The notes under the pieces are model-generated. The model did no database searches. It was not told where the DNA came from and was given only the letters and a program-made list of their open reading frames with translations. DNA of 64,000 bases from Branchiostoma floridae (taxonomy: Eukaryota > Chordata > Leptocardii > Amphioxiformes > Branchiostomatidae): the NCBI RefSeq assembly GCF_000003815.2, contig NC_049979.1, positions 2,599,268 through 2,663,267 on the forward strand, in the 5' to 3' direction. Of the stretch, positions 41,201 to 53,200 are shown piece after piece. The translations under genes and the position numbers were made by a program. The first letter of the stretch is position 1; every line of letters begins with the position of its first letter.

Positions 41201-44200
41201 CAATTACACATAACACTTGGACACATAACATGCACAACATATAACATGTCATTCAAAAACATGCATGTGCCTTATCAAAGTTATGAAGTACAAGTTGTTA
41301 AATAGCTAACTTAAAGGTGTTTTGGCTACAGCTTTTTGTATCATTGACAAATGCATCAAAGGTCATGATTTAGTCTTTGTCCTCATCATAAGCTGCATGT
41401 TATTCCCCAGCAAACGACCACAAGAAAAGAGGAGAGGGAAGGAAACATACATTTCCAGGAGAAAATTAAAGAAAACACTGTCAGGTACTAGTGGACTTTG
41501 ATGATACCAATGTGCAAACTTTCATCTGAAAATCTGTTTCCACATTACATGTAATTGGTTTTTCATATCATTAAACGAAATGGGAGAATCGAAGAGATAA
41601 GAAAAGTGCCCAAAGAAGGCCAGCAAAACATCAGTGGCAGCTAAAGATCCTTCACTAAACAGTAACTAGCAAAAGTGTAAACTGGAGTCAGTTTAGCTTG
41701 AATGAGCTGCAGTTGGAAGACTCTTCCACGGGTCACGACAGAGAAGACAGACGCTATACGTACAGTATTTACCAGTTCACAGTACCCCAGAAGTTCTCCT
41801 AGCTCTTTTCAATAAGCACAATGAACATTGGACCACGGCTTAACATCCCGTCCTAAGGACTGTGACCCTTTCCAGTAGCATGCATGTCGGGTAAGCCACA
41901 TAGCCAGGATCCCGTCTGTCCTGTTCTTGGTCCAAAGGCATGTATGCTACACCAAGTGCTAAGTAATGTTCAATGTTTTATTTATTAAGGTTCTCGCGGG
42001 CAAACACACATTCACCCGAATTTTGACCTTATTACACACGTCAGGCTTACCAAAGCCACACAAAACACATAATAACAATAGCTGCATACAAACAACGACT
42101 TGTAGATTCCAGTTAACATGTGTATAACATACATAATAGATTAAAATCAACGTATTGGAAAACGGTACCGAGTTACAAGCAGTACAGGTAATGGCTAACA
42201 ACAAGTGTTAATAGCACTACTGTGTAACCTTCTTGTTGTATAGACGGATGGTGCTATGGAGGAAGGACTTGCTGAGTCTCTTAGTACGGGCTTTTGGTAA
42301 ACTGATTGTCCTAGAGTTTCTAAGTGTGCGTCCCGAACTTACTAAGTAAGTTGTCTAGAGGTTAAACAGCATCATGATGCTATGCTACTAGCAGGGCTCG
42401 AAATACTTTTTTCTGCATACCTGCACAGATGCAGGTAACATTGAAAATTACCTGCACCAGACAAATTTTACCTGCACCACTCAGAATTTAGGAAGTATGG
42501 ATCATACTAAAATTGTTGAGTAATCATTTGCTATTTTTTCTTTTATAGTTTACAGTCAATGCAGCTAATAACAATCCTGGACCATATACACCTACATCAT
42601 AAGACATTTATAAAACCCAGTACATGGACCAGTGCAGGTTAGGTGCAGGAAGACACCAAAAATACCTGCACAGCTCTAATTTTACCTGCTCTAACCTGCA
42701 TAATTTTATGCAGGTGGTATTTTGAGCCCTGTACTAAAGGAGCCCATTCTAAATCTATTATACTGAGAAGGCCCAGCACAACTTTTACCGCCAAGACAAC
42801 AGGGTCACCTGGGGTCAGCAGGCTTTATAGGCCAGGATATCTTATAAGCGTTATCTCCGGGATTTTCTGACAATATCGGCGGATCAGGACGTAATCCCCT
42901 CCACATCACAAACAAACCGTAACATTTATTACAATCCTGACCAGGCCCCCTCTCTTTCTCGGCCTGTTAAACGGACGAAGATTTTAATCATCCCCCGAGG
43001 GAATAATCAACTCTACCAGAAGGGGGATGTGGGAACCAATGATGCTTACAGGTCCATTCTTCTTTATGTCCCACTCATTGTTTGGAGGCCCATGATGCTG
43101 ATTTTCCTTGTTAAATCTGTCATCTTAAGCACAGAAACTGTTTCTTGAACTTCTGAGTTCATCTGACTGGACAGCATTTTGTATTGTATATTGCTGAGTA
43201 TTTTGTATCGTAATTTTTTTTAGCAGTTTATGTATAAGAGTCTGTATAGACTGACTAACAAAACTGGTAGTAGTAAGCATAGGAAAATACATTTCCATCA
43301 ATTTCCTGACGCAAGGTTTAGATTTCTTGGACAGAAGGGGCAAAGTTATTTCCGTCCCAATTTCTGTTCTTATATTTTGTTATTTTCATGTATTTTAATC
43401 TGGACTCCAGGAAGGGTTAGCCTGGGTACCATCCGGAAAGTAGTTCAGTTCCGGTGTAAATTATACACTATATACAGTCACTTCTTGCTCTGACATTCAG
43501 TAACGTTATACACTATATACAGTCGCTTCTCTGCTGTTCCTTCTGTGATCCTTGGCCATGTTAACGTCTGGAATCATCCAAATTTTGGACGAGGGCGTTC
43601 AGCCTGATTGGTCCCTACACATGAGCAAATTAAGGAATCGGTTCGAACAGGCGTTCCAACACCTGAAACACTCTGTCCGCTTGTGGGAGGGCCTGTTGTC
43701 ATCGAACGAGTGCTCTAGAACCTATTCCTTAATTCGCTCATTATCTGACGTTGGCACCAAGCCGTTTGAAGTGCAGGTCTCCAGACGGGTAGCAGAAGCG
43801 AACATAGAAGCGAACTACTACCGGGATGGTACCCAGGCTAAGGAATGGTATCACTGATGAAGATCCCAATAGACCATACCTAACCAAGAAGCCAATCTTA
43901 GATGGAGGGACCCTTTGATTTGGTATCCTGTGTCTCCATCTTCCTGTGTAGCCAGGAAGTGGGGAATGAGGGCTGCTGACAGTCACCTGCCTGCGTCCTG
44001 AGATGACTTTTGGTTCTTACTGATGAGGTGCACCTGTTTTGCTGTATCCACTGGTGCAGGTTGTTTTTACCGTTGCCAAGACAAAATGGATGCTATTGGT
44101 GTTTGTATGTTTGTGGATGAACAGCATATTAACTCAAAAAGCTATGAAATTTGGTATGTGTTTAGGTCCTATAAAAGAAATTGGTATGATATTGCAAAAC

Positions 44201-47200
44201 AAACAACGGATTGTGAGTGAGTGCTTGCATACAGCTTTGTGCAAAAATAAACCACTGATGCTTTTGGTGTTTGTATGTTTTTGGATGAACAGCATATTTA
44301 CTAAAAAAGCTATGAAATTTGGTATGTGTTTAGTTCCTTAAGAAATTAAGAAATTGACAATTATGTTGTCATATTGTGTACACGCTTTGCGCAAAAATAA
44401 ACCACTGAAATGTGTCAAAATGACTAACACAAATTTCTCGGATACAATCTGCTTCATCAACCATCTGGTACAGGTAAGAGTAACCACGTCCTGTGTGCAT
44501 GGAAGAAAAGATCCCTCCATCCCATGCACCCATGCATTGCAAGGCAAGCGTTTCAGTGTAAGCCCCATGGAACAGAGCATAACCGATAGTAATCTGGTAT
44601 GTGTGACTAACCAGTGCTTTGTTACTTCAGGATTTATTTGTTTTGACTAACTTTTCCGTCTCCTTGCCATGGAAGACCGATCATTGCAATTATCTAATGG
44701 ACGCCCCGGCAGAACGTTGCGGATGTGATCGCCAGTTTCTAATCGGACACGCCAGAAACAGGATGGAGAATTAGCCCTCGTGAAATCCGCTCGTCCGCCC
44801 GGAGAGAGCCCCGTGTCTTGCGCGGGCAAACGTCCACACAGCTCAAGCCGCTATGGCGTAATCTTGCTGGGGGGCGGAACAACAGCACGCCTTCCGTTCC
44901 CGAAGACTTTTTGTGAGCGTTAAGACGTGTTTTCCGGAGCATTGTGCCCACCTCTCAACAGAAAGCAGAAATTGCTTGTAACTTCCCCTTGTGGCAGGCC
45001 GGCTTTGGGAGAAGATCCCCAAAGCCGGGTGATTTAAGGGTAGGTTTGCGGCTAAGGCGACTTGAGTCTCTTTCCTCCCATGGATCAACACCACAGTCTC
45101 GTTGTCTCCTCTGCCCTATTTTTCTACATTTCATCACCGAAGAAGTTCCGCCTTTAAAAACACATTGGTCTAATGCTTCAGGAGTCAATATGGGATTTGT
45201 GCACCACAAACATCATGGCCTGGTTATTCAAGTACAAGTTGTTTTGTACCATGTATGCAAAATTGTGTATAAAGGCTTATAACACTCATTAGGACTTTAA
45301 ACTGTATCTCTGTTATATATATGTTATCTGACCCTTGCCGCTTCCCTCATGACCTCAATGAAAAGCGATCTGCAGGCAGATTTGAGCTTTGATGAATAAA
45401 CAAAGGTTCAAACAAACAAACAAACAAACAAAAAAAGAGCCGACCAAAACAGCAGGACTTCAAAGACTACACAAATCAGGACACTCTCCTCTGAGGTGTT
45501 TTCAGGGTGAGGGCACACAGTGGCTCTGGTGGATCAGAGTGTCAGGCCAGCATTCGAGAACAAACAAAGGGTCCAAAATCCTACTCCCAATACGACTTAC
45601 AAACAAGACGCTACAATTCAAGACTGGTTTTCCTATTGGGTCAGTTGGTCTTCATTCTCAGTCAGTTGAGAATGTCTAAGTCTTGATGTTTCTGACTTGG
45701 GAAGGAAGAGATGCTGTCCAAGTCCTGTTCATGTGACCGTAAACTTCAAGTGAATCTTAGGTCTTAAGTCACAGTGAATCTTAATTCATAGTTAGGATAA
45801 ACCTGTTCCTCAACAACTAGATCTCTTTTACATATCAATTTACAGCTAGAATATAAAAACCCTCTCCAACAAGATCCCTTCAGTGTCACTGACGAAAAGT
45901 AGTGGATGCTAGTTGAAACGTCTGACCGTTTCCGAAATCATTTCTAGTTGCTTGAGTAGTTGCTTTTTGGCATATCTTATTACCTGGATGTCTAACCTTC
46001 ATTGACAAATCTCAGGTCTTTTTACATGGTGACTACTGAGTAAAACAGACACTTTTCTTTGAGGTGCAGATGTACTACAAGCAAAGGGAAATAATCATGC
46101 AAGAGCGCTGGACTCTTCAGGGGGCAACTTTAAGCAGCAGGTCTTGATGCTTGTAAAAGAGATTTCTTGTTCCTTTTCCATGGGAGCTTTTCTTCTCATT
46201 GGTTTTACAGGCATGACAAGGAACATTGCGGTAGCTCATCCTTGAAAGGGCAAAAAAAAAAGACCTTCCGAGTAATCGCCAGGATGTTACCTCAAACCCG
46301 AGATGAAGAAAAAAGATAAGTGTGTCGTCGACCCTACTCAGGTAGTGCAAAGTTTACCTGTTATGTAATGTACACCTTGCCCTTTTACTCAAACATTGCC
46401 TGCAGGTCCTGCCCCCAACTCAGGACACACCACATCTCCACATCATCAACTTCATCTACAAGTGACTTGCCCAAAGGCATATTACAAGTGGGTAGAGTTG
46501 AGAAACATACAGTCAAACCTGTCTATAGCGGCCACTCAAGGGACTGGAGAAATATGGCCACTATAGAGAGGTCGCCACTATAGAGGAAATGCTGATCAAT
46601 GCATGTTGACATTGTGTTTATCACACTTGTTTATATATATATGTTTATGTTTCCTAGTAGAAGGCTTTATATAAGCAAAGTGCCCTTTTTTGTCTAGTAC
46701 TCATAAAATCTACGGGAATAGAATATCTAAAAAAGTTGGGTAAAGTTGTGGGAGCACAGCATGCCCAGTAGTAACAGAGTTGCACCAGCAGCTTATCAAG
46801 AGCGGGAAAGTCTTATCTCCTGTTTACCCCTGCCCGCTACCTGAAGTGCGCTGTTAGAGGTGAATGTTTACACGGCGCGCCTTTGTTGTTCGGGCCCTTA
46901 GCCGCAGAAGTGCTCTTGACTCCTGGGCCGCCGAGGGTCAACAACGTTGATGGGGAAAAGCGCAAGCCTAACGCTAACGGTACTCTGGCTCAATGGACAC
47001 AAGAGTGACACTGATACACATGTACACCTCTCTCTTCGTGTAGCTTTGATGGGGAAAGCGCAAGCCTAATGCTAACGGTACTCTGGCTCAGTGGACACAA
47101 GAGCAACACTGATACACATGTACACCTCTCTCCTCATGTAGCTTTGGTGGGGAAAGCACAAGCCTAATGCTAACGGTACTCTAGCTCAGTGGACACAAGA

Positions 47201-50200
47201 GCAACACTGATACACATGTACACCTCTCTCTTCAGGTACCTTTGATGGGGAAAGCGCAAGCCTGATGCTAACGGTACTCTGGCTCAGTGGACACAAGAGC
47301 AACACTGATACACATGTACACCTCTCTCTTCATGTACCTTGGATGGGGAAAGCACAAGCCTAATGCTAACGGTACTCTGGCTCAGTGGACACAGGAGCAA
47401 CACTGATACACATGTACACCTCTCTCTTCATGTATCTTTGATGGGGAAGCACAAGCCTAATACTAACGGTACTCTGGCTCAGTGGACACAAGAGCAACAC
47501 TGATACACATGTACACCTCTCTCTTCATGTAGCTTTGATGGGGAAAGCGCAAGCCTAATGCTAACGGTACTCTGGCTCAGTGGACACAAGAGCGACACTG
47601 ATACACATGTACACCTCTCTCTTCATGTAGCTTTGATGGGAAAAGCACAAGCCTAATGCTAACGGTACTCTGGCTCAATGGACACAAGAGCAACACTGAT
47701 ACACATGTACACCTCTCTCTTCAGGTACCTTTGATGGGGAAAGCGCAAGCCTAATGCTAACGGTACTCTGGCTCAATGGACACAAGAGCAACACTGATAC
47801 ACATGTACACCTCTCTCTTCAGGTACCTTTGATGGGGAAAGCGCAAGCCTAATGCTAACGGTACTCTGGCTCAGTGGACACAAGAGCAACACTAATACAC
47901 ATGTACACCTCTCTCTTCATGTAGCTTTGATGGGGAAAGCGCAAGCCTAATGCTAACGGTACTCTGGCTCAGTGGACACAAGAGCAACACTAATACACAT
48001 GTACACCTCTCTCTTCATGTAGCTTTGATGGTGAAAGCGCAAGCCTAATGCTAACGGTACTCTGGCTCAATGGACACAAGAGCAACACTGATACACATGT
48101 ACATCTCTCTCTTCATGTAGCTTTGATGGGGAAAATGCAAGCCTAATGCTAACGGTACTCTGGCTCAATGGACACAAGAGCAACACTGATACACATGTAC
48201 ACCTCTCTCTTCATGTAGCTTTGATGGGGAAAGCGCAAGCCTAATGCTAACGGTACTCTGGCTCAGTGGACACAAGAGCAACACTGATACACATGTACAC
48301 CTCTCTCTTCATGTAGCTTTGATGGGGAAAGCGCAAGCCTAATGCTAACGGTACTCTGGCTCAATGGACACAAGAGCAACACTGATACACATGTACACCT
48401 CTCTCTTCGTGTACTGTTCGCTTTGCCTCTTACAAAGTCATGTACGCATTCAACAGTCGCTGTAGATCACTCGGTTCAAGAAAATCCTGCAAGAATGCTG
48501 CATTCGATTTTGTGCACTCACAACTATGAACTAGCTGTCCTGCCTTCTTGTATCACTCTGTTTTAAAAAGGGTAAAAAGGAAGAGGTAGGGATGGAAAAA
48601 TGTAAAGCTGGAGACAGCCTTGGGAGGAGATCTAACTGAAAACTATAAGTGATTTCTATCAATCAATAATTGGCATCGCTTTGTGTCTTGGTTAAGTTAC
48701 TGTTAGTAGTGTTTGCTTTCATAATTATGTACCTGTTCGTACCCCCGGTAGTGTCTGTACCCCCAGTAGTGTCCGTACCCCCAGTAGTGTTCGTACCCCC
48801 AGTAGTGTTCGTACCCCCAGGAGTGTCCATACCCCAGTAGTGTCCGTACCCCCAGTAGTGTTCGTACCCCCAGTAGTGTCTGTACCCCCATTAGTGTCTG
48901 TATCCCAGTAGTGTCTGTAACACCAGTAGTGTCTGTACCAACTCAAGTTATTAAGTCCCTGACTACCTGTATCCCTAAACGACCAACATTTCTTATCAGA
49001 TAAGGGTTGCTTGTTAGGCTGTTAGGGTCCTGACGTCGCGCAGCACAAAAGTTCCAAAGAGACGGCAGCGAGAGGACGGCCAGCACGAGACGCAAAGTCT
49101 GACGGCGCCCTGTCAACAGAGCCTCCAGCCACTTATGTCCCTAACATCACATCGCAGCGATCCTGTCTCCATTACACCTCAGGGCTCGAAATACTTTTTT
49201 CTGAATACCTGCACTGGTGCAGGTAACATTGAAAATTACCTGCACCAGGCAAATTTAACCTGCACCAGTCTGAATTTAGGAAGTTTGGATCATGCTAAAA
49301 TTGTTGTAGAACCATTGCTATTTTTTCTTTTTTTTATACTTTATAGATGGTAACAGTGAATACAGCTTACAACAATCCACATACACATACATCATAGGAC
49401 ATTTATGTATAAAACCCAGTACATGGACTACTGCAGGTTAGGTGCAGGTGTGTTTCAGAAATACCTGCACAGCTCCAATTTTACCTGCACTAACCTGCAT
49501 ATGCAGGTGGTATTTCGAGCCCTGCACCTTATCAGGCCCGTCTGAGCCGACAGTTTGTAAGTGCTTCAGTTTGGAGCCAGCCGAGAGAGAGAGTGGAGAC
49601 TTCTGTCTACGGCCGCGCACCTGTCAACAGATCCCGTATCCATCGTCACGCACTGTTTGTATCATCGCACAAGCTGTAACTATGGGGCTGGAGTTACTGT
49701 ATGTTTGCTGTTACAAAATATATTTACAGAACTGTAGCTATTGTGTTTTGGACATGATTGGTCATGATTTTTTGAGTGGTAGATAGCTCTTGGAAGAAAG
49801 AGTAAAGTGTGTAACTATATGTAGGTTTTGAGCCCCCAAAGTTTTTCTTCTGGGACTTGGAGTTATTTTATATGTTTGCTGTTACAAAATACATTCAGGT
49901 AAAACTGTAGCTTCATGTATATGAGTAACGTATTGCCTACTAATATGATTAGAGTGCAGACTGGGTAAACTGGTAGATATTCCATTAATGCATTGGCACA
50001 AAGATACATTCACATATCAATATATGCTAGGAATCTTACACAGCAAAACAAATAAAATGAAATGTTGATTGATATATTGTGTTTTGGACATGATTGGTCA
50101 TGATTTTGAAGTGGTAGATAGCTCTTGTAAGAAAGAGTAAGGCATGTACTATGTCATGTAGGTTTTGAGCCACAAAGTTTTTTTTCTGGACTGTAGCGTA

Positions 50201-53200
50201 GGATTCAAATTTGTTTGGTCCACAATCATGAATAGTCCACTGGTAGTGATCTGTGTGTTGAACTCTTTCAGTGCTAAGCAGAGAATGCAGCATGTACCAT
50301 TTTTAAAGTCTTTGGTACGATTCAGCCGGGAATCGAACTCATGACCAACTGACACTCTACCCACTTGGCCACTGCACTGGTTGTGTTACCAATCCAACAG
50401 GTGTCAAAAAGCACACCAACCAAAACGTGCACATCAGATACATGTATTTTGGGTAAGCAAGCACTCTCTCAGCCCCATTTGACTTACTATGTGATAAGTA
50501 GAGCACTTTTGTGTTTCAAAGATGGAGATCACTCAGAATTTGTTGCTAAACACTAGTAATAAAGGGCTGAAAGGTGCGTCAGCAAGCTACAGCCTATGCT
50601 ACTGGCTACCCATCGACCAAGAACATCCGGAAAATCACAGGTAAAACGTATCTAGGGTTTTATCACTCGATCATTTGGGAAGAGATTTTTTAAAACTTTA
50701 GATGTAAGTACCCAGCCTATAATTTAGACTTATTGTGGACAAAAGTTTTATATTTCAAGCGGATGCTCTTTGCATTTGTCTTCCAAATCAAAATTGTTAT
50801 TTTACCTCGTTTCTTTGTACAACGTTTCTTTATTCGGCTGATATCCTTTTACAAAATGTAGCTCTTGGAATCTTTTCCTCCTTGTCATCTGACACACATC
50901 CGACCTCCCGATCACCGGCTACAGTACTTTGGCACCACATCTTTCATCTCCCCGTTTCAAAGTGTCTTTTATCTTTCCAATGTCTCAGAGCGCAAACAGG
51001 GAAGTGGTTGATGTCGGATATCAAAGGACACACAGACAAGTGGAGGGGACACTGAGGACTCCTGTCTCTGGGTTCCTGATAGCTTCCGAACTGAAGATAC
51101 TAGATCGTCATGAAAGCGTTAACATGTCCTCTTATCTACATGGGGATTGCAGACACTTGATAAAGGGGGATACATGAAGTATGAACAACAGGTTTTTATC
51201 ATTTTGCATAATTAAAGTTCATCAGATTTTTCACTTCCCATCTTTCTAAAAATCTAAGTTATCAGACTTAGTGTCCTATCTTCTTTTTCATGGTAAATCC
51301 ATCCCTCTGCATCAAATTTTTCGATGTATTGAGGTTCGAGTTAGGGTATTCTAATCATATTTAACTTCCCCTGAGTACATACAAGAAAGTGGCTGATGTC
51401 AGATATGAAAAGACACACACAGACAAGTGAAGGACATGTGGAGACACTGAGGACTCCTTCCGAGCTAAAGATATGAGATCTTCATCGCAGTATAAACATT
51501 TGCTGCTCTGTACACAAGCATCGGACACACTGGATCAGATAAAGGCACAAATTACAAATTCTGAAGTGAGACGGATGTTCGCTATTGGCTACAAGAGAGG
51601 CGACGTTGGCGGCAGAAAACGGAGGGGATACAAAGTTTACGGAGGGAACTCCCCTCCTGACTTCTATGGCCTACTCAAGCCCGTTCCTGCTTCCTGTTGT
51701 TGGTGGACAAATAGCTCCCGATGGTGCTCCAAAATGCAAGCAGGAAGACTCCGGGTCTCTCCAGAGGTAAATGAGCCGGCACATTGCCTGTCGTCAAAGG
51801 GGACGGAGACCTTCCTCTCTGCCGTGGCGGTAGTACGCTAGTGCTCGAAATACTTTCTTCAGCCAGGAGGAGATGGGTAGACAGTGTCAATGAAGATCTT
51901 AGGAAACTGCAAAAAGCCAACCCCCTTGACAGAGACGGATTGAGGGAAGCAATTAGATCAAAAATACTTGGCGATACGTCCAACCTCTGCAAGACAGGGA
52001 AGAACGGACGCTAAACCGGATAGTGAGTAAGTGAGTGAGTGAGGCGACAACCTTTAAGTCCAAAGCCAGGTTGCACCATCAACATTTCAGGATGCCTAAC
52101 TTCCAAGTTATCACTTTCTTCAAATCAGCCTCTTATCCATTATCATTTCTTCTAGTTACAATATAACTAGTACGTTTTATCTTTTTAAGTTATCAAGAAA
52201 TATAAAAGTATGGGTGTGGGGAAAGCAGTGTTCCAACTGCAAGATTTCAGGTTGCACACTAGGCAATCTGAGTTTAAATGAAGTTGCGCCAAGCAAAACG
52301 TGGTTGCATTTTGCAAGTGTGTAAGTGGGTATTTCGAGCACTGCGTAGAGGGCACTGACTCCGTCCGCGCGCTCTGTTGTCCCCACCACTTAACTCCATG
52401 CACGTGTGCCCATCGCTGATATGTCTTGTTTGTTTGCAAATAGCGGACGGTGCTTGTGGCAGCAGCCAGAGGTGGAAAGCAAACAGGAACACAAGTGGCT
52501 CTGGAGCCGGCGGGAAGAGCCTGGACGCCTCTCCGTAACATTTCTAGCATGATCCACGCATTTTCCGCGAGTCACCGGCCATGATTGATCTCCGAACATT
52601 CCTGCTTCTTTTTGAAAAGAAGATCTCCATGGCTCAGCCCAAACTAATTCTGTTTCTTTGTTCCCGGATCTTAAACAAAAATCAAACGATACCTGGAAGA
52701 TGAACATACCGTTGAAACAGAGTCTGAGGGGAATGTTTGAGTACCACCTACATGTATAATATGGATTGTATAATATGGATTGAGTTGTTCCCCTATCCTT
52801 TGCACAGTTCCAGGGGGAGAAAACAGGTTCAAACCTTCTCCGGCCAGACCTACACCTCTGTTTTTAAACTGTCTTGCTTCATTTCCACTTCAAAACAAGC
52901 TGAGAACAAACTTTAAAGACGTTGGCCAAACAGAAGAACTAACAGTCGAGCACTTCACAACGATTGCTCACAATGGGTCTCTCCTCAAACACGTGTGATG
53001 CTATCTTCCTGCCGTGCGCATTGTCCTCACGCCGTTTGGTGGCACCAAGACAAGGCTTGTCCAAACTGTCTGTGCTTGCCAAGACGGTGGCAGTCAATGG
53101 GGCAGTCTGCAGGTTTGGATATGGGAAAGGGAAGAAGCTATGCCCCGGAGTGGGAGAGGCGTACCGGGGCAGGGGTGTCGGGAATATCTCGAATATCTCC

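Noticed and set aside
48703-48946. WGYEHY-repeat proteins on the - strand
   Set aside because: Translation of an 18-bp minisatellite.
51473-51841. 122-aa frame on +
   Set aside because: No domain, no splice context, overlaps frames on the other strand and a MITE end.
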